NCBI GenBank assembly: GCA_045541975.1
Contig: JAZQKB010000040.1
Span: 1 to 53,460 of the forward strand
DNA: 53,460 nucleotides
Direction of reading: 5' to 3'
DNA from: SIG452 sp045541975
GTDB lineage: Bacteria > Bacillota > Clostridia > UMGS1840
This document shows positions 14,480 to 22,878 of the stretch, piece after piece. Under the pieces are notes generated by a model. The model was not told the origin of the DNA. It saw nothing but the letters and a program-made list of their open reading frames with translations, and did not search any database. The translations under genes and the position numbers were made by a program. Position 1 is the stretch's first letter. Each line of letters begins with the position of its first letter.

Positions 14480-15331
14480 TTAATCTTTTAACCCATTTTG
14501 GCAAATTGCAGCAGTCACGGTGTTTTTCATCAGCATGGCAATGGTCATGGGACCAACTCCACCGGGTACGGGGGTGATGGCAGATGCAATTTTAGATACT
14601 TCGTTAAAATCCACATCGCCACACAGCGTTTTATCGGGCATACGGTTGATACCAACATCAATCACAACGGCACCTTCTTTGACCATATCTGCGGTCACAA
14701 AATTAGGTTTGCCGATGGCAGCCACTAAAATATCTGCCCGTTTGGTTACTTCTTTTAAATTCTTAGTACGGGAATGGCAAATGGTAACGGTGCCGTTCTG
14801 ATGCAGTAAAAGCATTGCCTGAGGCTTGCCCACAATGTTACTTCTGCCCAATACTACACATTCTTTTCCGGTCACATCAATACCGCTTTCTTTGATCAAC
14901 TCCATCACACCCGCAGGAGTACAAGGCAGAAAATCATAGTTACCAATCATAATTTTGCCCACATTCTGAGGATGAAATGCATCCACATCTTTTTCGGGAG
15001 AAATGGTATTGATAACGGTTTCTTCGTTAATATGCTTGGGCAGGGGCAACTGCACTAAAATGCCGTTGACCGATGCATCGTCGTTTAGTTTACGAACCAA
15101 AGTAAGCAGTTCTTCTTCGGTGGTTTCTGCGGGGAGTGCAAATTCCTGAGAGGTAATCCCTAATGCTTCACAGGCTTTCTTTTTGGAATTTACATACACA
15201 CGGGATGCAGGATCATCGCCCACGATGATTACGGTGAGCCCCACGTTGATTCCTTTTTTGTTCAGGTCTTCCACCTTTTCTTTCATTTCGTCCTTGATTC
15301 TTTGTGCTACCATTTTTCCGTCTAAAATCAT
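14480..15331 (-). CDS. folD: Methylenetetrahydrofolate dehydrogenase/cyclohydrolase FolD
   Basis: Bifunctional one-carbon enzyme: oxidises 5,10-methylene-THF to methenyl-THF with NADP and hydrolyses it to 10-formyl-THF. The 283 residues are standard. The substrate motif VGDDPASRVYVNSKKKAC (with catalytic Lys) is near 38-55, DGILVQLPLP-like GILVQLPLPKHI near 95, PCTPAGVMELI near 135, the NADP loop VVLGRSNIVGKP near 160 and GGVGPMTIAMLMKNT near the C-terminus. The start MILDGKMVAQRI is canonical and has AAGGAG before it. Its first 119 bp lie inside the 3' end of the YgiQ gene in another frame. Confidence 0.97.
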   Translation of the reverse strand: MILDGKMVAQRIKDEMKEKVEDLNKKGINVGLTVIIVGDDPASRVYVNSKKKACEALGITSQEFALPAETTEEELLTLVRKLNDDASVNGILVQLPLPKHINEETVINTISPEKDVDAFHPQNVGKIMIGNYDFLPCTPAGVMELIKESGIDVTGKECVVLGRSNIVGKPQAMLLLHQNGTVTICHSRTKNLKEVTKRADILVAAIGKPNFVTADMVKEGAVVIDVGINRMPDKTLCGDVDFNEVSKIASAITPVPGGVGPMTIAMLMKNTVTAAICQNGLKD

Positions 15332-17132
15332 GTTGTTTGGTCTCCTTCTCTGTATGTTTATGGTACGGTAATAGTTGTGGGATCAGATGCTCCATGCCGG
15401 CTTCTTTCAATGCTTTTTTCACGGTTTCCCGATTTTCTGCTTTATAGGTCTGCAGCATCGCCCGTTGCATGGTCTTTTCCTGATAAGATTTTGCCACATA
15501 CACGCTTTTACCCGTTCTGGGGTCCAGTTCGGTGTAGTACATGGCGGTGGATAAGGTCCCGGGAGTTGGATAAAAATCCTGCACCTGCTCGGGTACCATT
15601 TTATGTTTCTTTAAAAAGAGGGCAAGTTCTACCGCATCCTGCACCCGACTGCCCGGATGAGAGGACATGAGGTAAGGAACCAGATATTGCTCCTTTCCCA
15701 CTTTTTTGGTGAGCTGATAGAACTTTTTCATAAACCCTTCAAATACTTCGATGTTGGGTTTTCCCATATAGCGAAGCACATTATTGGAAGAATGTTCAGG
15801 CGCTACCTTCAGTTGCCCTGAAACATGATGCTCCACTAATTCACGGAAAAAGGTATCGTTTTTGTCTGCCATCAGGTAGTCAAAGCGGATGCCGGAACGG
15901 ACAAAAACTTTCTTGACTTTCGGTAAGTTTCTCAACTTTCTCAAAAGATCCAGATAATCACGGTGGTCTGCTTTCAGATTTTTACAGGGAGTGGGAAACA
16001 GACATTGCTTGTTCTTGCAGGCGCCAACCTTTAACTGATTGTCGCAGGCAGGAAAGCGGAAGTTTGCCGTAGGTCCGCCCACGTCGTGAATATAGCCTTT
16101 AAAATCGGGGTCCGCCGTAATCTTTTTTGCTTCTTCGATAATAGATTGATGACTTCTTGCGGTCACAATTCTGCCCTGATGAAAGGCAAGGGAACAGAAA
16201 TTACATCCACCAAAACAGCCTCGTTGGGAAATAATCGAAAACTTCACTTCGCTGATGGCAGGCACCCCGCCCTCCGCCTCATACACGGAATGATAGGTTC
16301 TCATAAATGGCAACTGATAAACTTCGTCCAATTCTTCCTGAAGTAGGGGTCTGCAGGGAGGATTCTGCACCACATAACGGTCAATATGATGCTGAATTAA
16401 AGTTTTTCCGATATAGGGATTTTGTTCTCCAAAGCTTTCTTTGGTAAACTTTGCATATTGTTTCTTATCTTCCCGAACTTCCTCAAAAGACGGTAAGGTA
16501 ACAGTATTCTTCAAAGAATCCACCGTTTTGGTCTGATACACAATTCCCGGCAGTTTTTTAATTTCTTCGGGAGTGCCGTTTTTTAAGTATTCTGCCACCT
16601 TACGGATGGTGAGTTCTCCCATTCCGAAAATCAAAAAGTCAGCTTTGGCATCCACCAAAATACTGCGACGAACCTTGTCGCTCCAGTAATCGTAATGAGC
16701 CAAACGACGAAGGGATGCCTCCAGTCCGCCAATCACCACGGGAATCTGCCCGTAGGCTTCCCGGATACGATTGGTATACACAATCACCGCACGGTCGGGG
16801 CGTTTTCCCGCTTTACCACCCGGCGAAAAGGCGTCGGTACTTCTTAGTTTTTTATTCACGGTATAGTGATTCACCATGGAATCCAGATTACCGCTATTGA
16901 CCAAAAAGCCTAACTTGGGCTTTCCGAATCGCATAAAATCAGTTTTGGATTTATAATCGGGCTGTGCTAAAATCGCCACCCGATATCCTTCTGCTTCCAA
17001 CACACGGGAAATGATGGCAGTGCCAAAAGAGGGATGATCCACATAGGCATCCCCGGTTACTAAGACGAAATCCACTTCGCCATGATATCGCTGATTCACT
17101 TCCTCCATTGTGATAGGTAAAAACTGATTCAT
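15213..17132 (-). CDS. YgiQ family radical SAM protein
   Basis: 639 residues. N-terminal YgiQ domain from MNQFLPITMEEVNQRYHG, including GDAYVDHPSFGTAIISRVLE and the segment VIVYTNRIREAYGQIPVVIG. The radical SAM cluster ligands are C306, C310 and C313 in QRGCFGGCNFCSLAFHQGR. Function of the family is unknown. The last 39 residues are very basic, rich in Arg, Gly, Asn and Gln (RRKNGSTKNQGRNERKGG), and are encoded over the start of folD in a different frame. The ATG follows AAGGA and lies three bases after the DUF4364 stop, so it is translationally coupled. Confidence 0.93.
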   Translation of the reverse strand: MNQFLPITMEEVNQRYHGEVDFVLVTGDAYVDHPSFGTAIISRVLEAEGYRVAILAQPDYKSKTDFMRFGKPKLGFLVNSGNLDSMVNHYTVNKKLRSTDAFSPGGKAGKRPDRAVIVYTNRIREAYGQIPVVIGGLEASLRRLAHYDYWSDKVRRSILVDAKADFLIFGMGELTIRKVAEYLKNGTPEEIKKLPGIVYQTKTVDSLKNTVTLPSFEEVREDKKQYAKFTKESFGEQNPYIGKTLIQHHIDRYVVQNPPCRPLLQEELDEVYQLPFMRTYHSVYEAEGGVPAISEVKFSIISQRGCFGGCNFCSLAFHQGRIVTARSHQSIIEEAKKITADPDFKGYIHDVGGPTANFRFPACDNQLKVGACKNKQCLFPTPCKNLKADHRDYLDLLRKLRNLPKVKKVFVRSGIRFDYLMADKNDTFFRELVEHHVSGQLKVAPEHSSNNVLRYMGKPNIEVFEGFMKKFYQLTKKVGKEQYLVPYLMSSHPGSRVQDAVELALFLKKHKMVPEQVQDFYPTPGTLSTAMYYTELDPRTGKSVYVAKSYQEKTMQRAMLQTYKAENRETVKKALKEAGMEHLIPQLLPYHKHTEKETKQHDFRRKNGSTKNQGRNERKGGRPEQKRNQRGAHRNHRGR

Positions 17133-17135
17133 AAA

Positions 17136-17684
17136 TTATTCCTTCGGTTCACTAAACAATTTCATAATTTCTTCGTTGGTTTGCTGATAAATTTCTTCGA
17201 TATGTTCCTGCAAAAACTGACACACACGAATAGCGTGTTCACGGGTAGGAACCAACACATTCAACGAAAACTGCTCCTGATCGTTTTCTAAAATCTTAAT
17301 TCCTGCCAAAAACTCGCCGCCTTCGGGATTAAAGTCTGCAATCACAGCAGTTTTTGGAGCATCGTTTTTCTTCTTTTCTAAAATGGCTTCATCCAATTTT
17401 TTACGAATGAGCATAGGAATTTTAGACTGAAAATAGCCTGCAGTTTCCTTACCTTCGTCGGTTAGTTCATAATAGTGCTTTCCGCTATCGGTAAACACAC
17501 GAAGATGTTCCATTTTTACCAATTCATAAATGTTGTACTGGAGATTAAAGTAATCCACTTCCTGACCGTCCATAATGAACTTGGTGAGCTGGGGGTTGGT
17601 GATAGAGTCACCGTATTCCCGACAAACATATAAAATAATCAGCCGCAAAATGAAGTCATCCTGCAAAATTTTCTCAAACGGCAT
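17136..17684 (-). CDS. DUF4364 family winged-helix protein
   Basis: 182 residues matching the Clostridia DUF4364 family: an N-terminal winged-helix part (FILRLIILYVCREYGDSITN then TKFIMDGQEVDYFNLQYNIY) and a C-terminal domain with IPMLIRKKLDEAI and LNVLVPTREHAIRVCQFL. Probably a DNA-binding regulator, but no target is known. It sits in the housekeeping operon, 14 bp after the transporter gene, with AAGGAG before the ATG. Confidence 0.88.
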   Translation of the reverse strand: MPFEKILQDDFILRLIILYVCREYGDSITNPQLTKFIMDGQEVDYFNLQYNIYELVKMEHLRVFTDSGKHYYELTDEGKETAGYFQSKIPMLIRKKLDEAILEKKKNDAPKTAVIADFNPEGGEFLAGIKILENDQEQFSLNVLVPTREHAIRVCQFLQEHIEEIYQQTNEEIMKLFSEPKE

Positions 17685-17698
17685 AGCACATACTCCTT

Positions 17699-18856
17699 TT
17701 AGTAGGTTTTATCAAACTGAATAATGCAGTTGTTCTCTTTTCCCGCTTCTGACACAATCATTTCTTCCAGCTTTTTCTCAGAATAGGGAAAATCAAAAGG
17801 AACTTCTACATCAAAAATCAAATTGTTGTGGGAAGCTAAAAACACCACCCGAAAATCGTGAATATGAAGATTGGGAGAAATATCTGCCACAATGGTAGCC
17901 ATTTTCTCTTTTAGTTGCATTACTTTTGGATTATCGGTTTCCACAGGGTCCATATGGATGACCATCTGAATACCGTGTTCCTTCATAAAATGAACTTCAA
18001 TCTGATCCACAATATCGTGGCTTTGCATAATACTTTGGGAGGCAGGCACTTCCACGTGTACCGATGCAAAGAGCTGCCCTGCTCCATATTCATGCACCAT
18101 CAAATCGTGAATCCCGATAATGGATTCGTGAAAGGACAGAATTTCCGCCTTAATTTCGGTCACCAATTCTTCTTTGGGCGCTTCTCCAAGCAGAGGGCTC
18201 ATGGTATCTTTAATCAGCTCCCATCCGCTATAAAGAATCAAAATGGATACAATGGCACCCACATAACCGTCCAACGGCAAATTGAGTGCTTTCCCTAACA
18301 TAAAACTTACCAACACTCCGCCGGTGGAAAAAGAGTCGTTTAAACTGTCTTTTGCGGTGGCCAAAATGGCAACGGAATTTAGTTTCTTGCCGATTTTTTT
18401 GTAAAAACAGTACATCCAAAGTTTCACCAGTACCGCCGCCACCATCACCCAGATGGCAACCGTATGGAATACGGTTTCTTTGGGGAAAACGATATCTTCC
18501 ACTGCAGTTTTTAGAAGAGATACCCCCAAAATGATGATGAGAAAGGACACCAGAAGTCCCGTGATATATTCATACCTGGCGTGGCCGTAAGGATGGTCAC
18601 GATCTGCAGGCTTTCCTGCTAAATGAAATCCGATGAAGGTTACCAAAGAGTTTCCCATATCGGATAAGTTGTTGGCACCGTCTGCCGTTAAGGAAACGGA
18701 ATGAAACAAAAATCCCAAAACAAGCTTTGCCAAGGATAAGATCAAATTGGCAACAATCCCAACAATTCCCACCAGTTTGCCGTAGCTTTGGCGGACACGG
18801 GGGTGCTTTACATCATTGTGATTTTTGATAAACAATTTTGTTAAGAATTCAGTCAT
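17699..18856 (-). CDS. Cation diffusion facilitator (CDF) transporter
   Basis: Divalent metal:proton antiporter of the CDF family (Zn, Mn, Fe or Co). 385 residues from MTEFLTKLFIKNHND; the ATG overlaps the TGA of the ABC-F gene by four bases, a coupling that decides the start. Six membrane helices lie in about 25-215. Metal-site motifs are SLTADGANNLSDMGNS in TM2, with HPYGHARYEY after it, and TAKDSLNDS in TM5. A C-terminal cytoplasmic ferredoxin-like domain contains IHDLMVHEYG, followed by an extra about 80-residue extension that repeats the domain style (LHIHDFRVVF). Specificity cannot be told. Confidence 0.95.
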   Translation of the reverse strand: MTEFLTKLFIKNHNDVKHPRVRQSYGKLVGIVGIVANLILSLAKLVLGFLFHSVSLTADGANNLSDMGNSLVTFIGFHLAGKPADRDHPYGHARYEYITGLLVSFLIIILGVSLLKTAVEDIVFPKETVFHTVAIWVMVAAVLVKLWMYCFYKKIGKKLNSVAILATAKDSLNDSFSTGGVLVSFMLGKALNLPLDGYVGAIVSILILYSGWELIKDTMSPLLGEAPKEELVTEIKAEILSFHESIIGIHDLMVHEYGAGQLFASVHVEVPASQSIMQSHDIVDQIEVHFMKEHGIQMVIHMDPVETDNPKVMQLKEKMATIVADISPNLHIHDFRVVFLASHNNLIFDVEVPFDFPYSEKKLEEMIVSEAGKENNCIIQFDKTY

Positions 18857-20727
18857 TCTACTGATAATTCCTCCCACTTTTCGTATAAACGGTTGAGGAT
18901 GGCTTCTTTTTCTTCCAATTGGTCACAAACTTCTTTTAGTTTGGCAAAATCTGATGCCACATCGGAAGATGCCATTATCTCCTGAAGTTGTGCAATTTCT
19001 GCTTCAATTGTTTCGATTTCTGCCTCGGTTTTTCTAAGGTCATTTTTCCGTTTGGTTTCCTCTGCCCTGTCTTTTTTGGAGCGATAAAACTCGTTGGCTT
19101 TTTCGTTTTTCTTTTCAGTAGGCTGGGGTACATCCTCTTTATGCTTTTCTAAATAATAGTCATATTTCCCGTCATAAATGACCATTTCGCCCGGTTTCAT
19201 TTCCACAATTTTTGTGGGCACTTTGTTTAAGAGATAACGGTCGTGAGACACCATAATCACGGTGCCTTCATAATCGGCTAATGCTTTATCCAACACTTCC
19301 TTGGAGGATAAGTCTAAATGGTTGGTGGGTTCGTCTAAAATGAGAACATTTCCTTCCTCCAGCATCATGATCGCAAATTTCACTTTTGCTTTTTCGCCGC
19401 CGGATAACACGCCAACCGGCTTATACACATCTTCGCCGGATAAGAGCATTCCGCCAAGCAGTTTTCTCAGCTCCTGCTCATATTTTTGCGGGAAACGGTC
19501 CCAAAGTTCCTGTAAAGCTGTTTTTTCGGGATGAAGCTTGTTGGTTTCCTGCTCAAAATAGGATTTTTTCACACCGCCACCCCAAAGAATTTCCCCTTTG
19601 GAGTATGGAAATTCTCCCAAAATGGCTTTTAACAGACTGGTTTTCCCAACCCCGTTGGCACCCACAATGGCAATTTTATCGTTTTTTCGGACATGCAGGT
19701 TCACACCGGGATTTAATACTTTATCTTTGACTTTTAATTCCAAATCCGATACCCGAAGCACATCCTTTACAGGTTCGGTTTTAAAAGTGAATTTCAGATG
19801 AATAGATTTTAAATAATCGGAAGGCTTTTCTAAAACCTCCATGTTATCTAAAATATGCTGACGGCTTTTTGCACTTTTGGCGGTCGAAGCACGAACCTGA
19901 TTTCTTGCCACATAGTCCTTTAATGCCGCAATTTCTTCCTGCTGTTTGTCATATTCTTTTTGCAAATATTCCATTTCCTGTGCTTTTTGCACCACGAATT
20001 TGGAATAGTTACCACGGTAACGCTTTAATTTTCCTTTATAAAGTTCGCAGATATCGGTAACACAGCGGTCTAAAAAATAACGGTCATGGGATACTAAAAT
20101 AATCGCGCCACGGTAGGTGGTTAAATAGTCTTCCAGCCATTCTAAGGTTTTAAAATCCAGATGGTTGGTAGGTTCGTCTAAAATTAAAAGGTCAGGCTCA
20201 GACAACAAAAGTTTTGCCAGAGCAAGTCTGGTTTTTTCGCCACCGGACAATCTATCTACAATGGTAGATAAATCCCTTCCTAAAAAGCCCATACCGTTTA
20301 ACACGGTATTGATTTTAATATCAATATGATAGCCGTCTTTTTGCTCATATAAAGTCTGCAATCTTGCATATTCTCGGTGATTTTCTTCGGTGTTTCCCTG
20401 GGGAGTGGAAAGCGCTTCATAAAGCTTTTCCAGTTTTTCGCCCATTCTTAGCACATCGGAAAACACACTTCTCATTTCCTCCAAAATGGAATTTCCGCCG
20501 GAGAGACCTGCATTCTGATGAAGGTAGCCAATCCGTTTTTTCTGGAAAATGATTTCCCCTTCGGTAGGTTCCGATTCTCCCGAAAGCAAGTTTAGAAGTG
20601 TCGTCTTCCCTGCTCCGTTGGCACCGATTAGCCCGATTCGGTCACTATCTTCAATTTTTAGGGTAATATCGGTGAGAATTTCTTCCGCTCCGAAGAATTT
20701 AGACACCTTCTCTAACGCTACAATCAT
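18853..20727 (-). CDS. ABC-F family ATPase (translation factor type)
   Basis: 624 residues with two ABC domains and no membrane part. First domain: Walker A GANGAGKTT (35-43), signature LSGGEKTRLALAK, Walker B LLILDEPTNHLD. Second domain: GANGVGKTS, VLSGGEKAKVKFAI, VLILDEPTNHLDL. The linker between them (about 230-300, basic and helical) and the C-terminal coiled coil (about 545-624, with TEAEIETIEAEIAQLQEIMA) make it a YdiF/Uup-like ABC-F protein, expected to act on stalled ribosomes. Antibiotic resistance is not implied. Coupled to the transporter gene by an ATGA overlap. The minus-strand start has only a weak AGGTA site. Confidence 0.95.
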   Translation of the reverse strand: MIVALEKVSKFFGAEEILTDITLKIEDSDRIGLIGANGAGKTTLLNLLSGESEPTEGEIIFQKKRIGYLHQNAGLSGGNSILEEMRSVFSDVLRMGEKLEKLYEALSTPQGNTEENHREYARLQTLYEQKDGYHIDIKINTVLNGMGFLGRDLSTIVDRLSGGEKTRLALAKLLLSEPDLLILDEPTNHLDFKTLEWLEDYLTTYRGAIILVSHDRYFLDRCVTDICELYKGKLKRYRGNYSKFVVQKAQEMEYLQKEYDKQQEEIAALKDYVARNQVRASTAKSAKSRQHILDNMEVLEKPSDYLKSIHLKFTFKTEPVKDVLRVSDLELKVKDKVLNPGVNLHVRKNDKIAIVGANGVGKTSLLKAILGEFPYSKGEILWGGGVKKSYFEQETNKLHPEKTALQELWDRFPQKYEQELRKLLGGMLLSGEDVYKPVGVLSGGEKAKVKFAIMMLEEGNVLILDEPTNHLDLSSKEVLDKALADYEGTVIMVSHDRYLLNKVPTKIVEMKPGEMVIYDGKYDYYLEKHKEDVPQPTEKKNEKANEFYRSKKDRAEETKRKNDLRKTEAEIETIEAEIAQLQEIMASSDVASDFAKLKEVCDQLEEKEAILNRLYEKWEELSVE

Positions 20728-20789
20728 ACACTTACCTATGTTACAACAGCCACAGGGGAATCTCCCCCATGGCTGAATTTTTTAGTATG

Positions 20790-21959
20790 TTACTTCTTTG
20801 CTAATTTTGCCACAGCGGCTTTTAAGGCATCCACCTTGTCGGTTTTTTCCCACAGCACGTCTAAGTCTTCTCTGCCCATATGTCCGTATGCAGCCAGTTT
20901 TCTGTAAATGGGTTTTCTTAAGTCAAGTGCCGAAATAATTGCTGCCGGACGAAGGTCGAACACTTCGTTCACCAAGTCTGCAATCATATCATCGGAAACC
21001 GTGCCGGTGCCAAAAGTATCCACCATCACGGATACAGGTTTTGCCACGCCAATGGCATAAGCAAGCTGAATTTCACAACGTTTTGCCAAGCCTGCTGCCA
21101 CAATGTTTTTAGCAACCCAACGGGATGCATATGCAGCACTTCTGTCCACCTTGGTGGGGTCTTTGCCGGAGAATGCACCGCCACCGTGACGGGCATAGCC
21201 ACCGTAGGTATCCACAATGATTTTTCTGCCGGTTAAACCGGAGTCCCCTTGCGGTCCACCTACCACGAAACGGCCGGTGGGATTCACATAAATTTTGGTG
21301 TTTTCATCCATCATAGCAGCATCAATGATAGGTGCAATCACATGTTTTTTCATATCTTCACGGATGGTTTCTAATTCCACTTCGTTGGAATGTTGCGTAG
21401 AAATCACCACAGTATCAATCCGTTTGGGAATATCGTTTTCATATTCCACGGTAACTTGAGTTTTGCCGTCGGGACGGAGGTAAGAGAGTGTGCCGTCTTT
21501 TCTCACATCAGTTAAGCGTTTTGCTAATTTATGTGCCAAAGAAATGGGCAAAGGCATCAGCTCGGGAGTTTCGTCACAAGCGTAGCCAAACATCATCCCC
21601 TGGTCGCCTGCACCGGTGGATTTATCGTCACCGGACACATTAACGCCCTGTGCAATGTCGGGAGACTGCTCATCAATAGAGGTGATTACCGCACAGGTGG
21701 TACCGTCAAAACCGTATTTAGCACGGTCATAACCGATTTCTAATACAGTTTCTCTGGCAATTTTGGGAATATCCACGTAACCTGAGGTGGTAATTTCGCC
21801 CATCACAGACACCATACCGGTGGTACAGGTAGTTTCGCAAGCCACACGGGCAGCGGGATCCTGTTTTAAAATTTCATCTAAAATGGCATCGGAAATCTGG
21901 TCACAAATTTTATCAGGATGCCCTTCGGTTACAGATTCGGAAGTGAATAATTTTCTCAT
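20790..21959 (-). CDS. metK: S-adenosylmethionine synthetase
   Basis: Makes SAM from methionine and ATP. 389 residues starting MRKLFTSESVTEGHPDKICD; an in-frame GTG three codons earlier overlaps the ribosome site and is rejected. Key segments: GHPDKICDQISDAILD, GDQGMMFGYACDETPELMPL (ATP binding), and GGAFSGKDPTKVDRSAAYAS near 258-277. No SAM riboswitch (S-box) is seen before it; the gap to hslO is 15 bp, so it is driven by the operon promoter. The 62 bp downstream hold a hairpin CAGCCA...TGGCTG without a T-run on the minus strand. Confidence 0.98.
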   Translation of the reverse strand: MRKLFTSESVTEGHPDKICDQISDAILDEILKQDPAARVACETTCTTGMVSVMGEITTSGYVDIPKIARETVLEIGYDRAKYGFDGTTCAVITSIDEQSPDIAQGVNVSGDDKSTGAGDQGMMFGYACDETPELMPLPISLAHKLAKRLTDVRKDGTLSYLRPDGKTQVTVEYENDIPKRIDTVVISTQHSNEVELETIREDMKKHVIAPIIDAAMMDENTKIYVNPTGRFVVGGPQGDSGLTGRKIIVDTYGGYARHGGGAFSGKDPTKVDRSAAYASRWVAKNIVAAGLAKRCEIQLAYAIGVAKPVSVMVDTFGTGTVSDDMIADLVNEVFDLRPAAIISALDLRKPIYRKLAAYGHMGREDLDVLWEKTDKVDALKAAVAKLAKK

Positions 21960-21974
21960 ATCTAACACCCTTTC

Positions 21975-22859
21975 TTACTTGGTTGCAAGACGCAAAAGCA
22001 TCTCTAAATCCTCTTTGGAAAAATGATATTTCTTATTGCAATAATGGCAGGAGACCTCAGTGGTTTCCTCTTCTTCAATCATTTTGTTCAGTTCGGTTTT
22101 GCCTAAACTGATTAAGGCTGTTTCCACCCGGTAGCGACTGCAGTCACAACGGTAGGTGGGTTCCTTTTTGGATAAAATCTGATAGTCGAAGCCTTGTAGT
22201 AGCATTCCTAAAATCTCGGTGGCGTTCTTGCCGTCTGCAATGAGTGCCGAAATGGATTTAGGAAGCGCTTTCACGTTTTCCTCCACTTTGTCCACAATGC
22301 TATCGGGCGCACCCGGTAACAGCTGAATCATAAAACCGCCTGCGGATAGGATAGCAAAATTCTGTGCCACCAAAACGCCTAATCCCAAAACGGTGGGAAT
22401 CTGTTCCGACTGCATATAGTAATAAGAAATGTCTTCCGCAATTTCACCGGAAATCAGTTCCACGGTGCCTACATAAGGCTCTTTTAAGCCAATGTCTCTT
22501 ACAATGGTTAAGGTTCCTTTATGTCCTAACGCACCGCCAACATCCAGCTTGCCGTCTTCTCTTAGTGGAAGCACCACATCGGGATTGGACACAAATCCCT
22601 TCACCTGGTTTTGTCCGTTAGCTTCGGCAACCACATTGCCGATAGGCCCTTCACTACGAAACTGCACAGACACTCTGTCTGTTTCGTTTTTCATATCGTT
22701 GGCTAAAATCAGTGCCGCGGTTAAGGCTCTGCCCAAAGCCGCGGATGCCACCTTTCCTGTGCCGTGAAGTCCTTGTGCCTCCCGGATGGTTTCGGTGGAA
22801 TTTACGACATATGCTTTCAGATAGCCGTCACTTGTGATGGCTCTGATGATTTCATCCAT
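21975..22859 (-). CDS. hslO: Redox-regulated chaperone Hsp33
   Basis: Holding chaperone activated by oxidation of a zinc centre. 294 residues, as usual, with the N-terminal core beginning MDEIIRAITSDGYLKAYVVN and SVQFRSEGPIGNVVAEANG. The C-terminal zinc site is intact: C238/C240 in CDCS and C271/C274 in CHYC. Between walK and metK in the operon, with GAGGA before the start. Confidence 0.97.
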   Translation of the reverse strand: MDEIIRAITSDGYLKAYVVNSTETIREAQGLHGTGKVASAALGRALTAALILANDMKNETDRVSVQFRSEGPIGNVVAEANGQNQVKGFVSNPDVVLPLREDGKLDVGGALGHKGTLTIVRDIGLKEPYVGTVELISGEIAEDISYYYMQSEQIPTVLGLGVLVAQNFAILSAGGFMIQLLPGAPDSIVDKVEENVKALPKSISALIADGKNATEILGMLLQGFDYQILSKKEPTYRCDCSRYRVETALISLGKTELNKMIEEEETTEVSCHYCNKKYHFSKEDLEMLLRLATK

Positions 22860-22878
22860 ACTGGTTCCTCGCTTTTTT

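Noticed and set aside
15213..17132. Reading YgiQ as frameshifted and stopping before folD
   Set aside because: No indel can be shown from one sequence; all YgiQ motifs are in one frame, so I kept the full ORF and reported the overlap.
20755..20778. Hairpin CAGCCA...TGGCTG downstream of metK as a terminator
   Set aside because: Its T-run follows on the plus strand only; metK and the ABC-F gene on the minus strand probably stay in one transcript.
21960..21975. SAM riboswitch before metK
   Set aside because: Only 15 bp separate metK from hslO; no leader exists.
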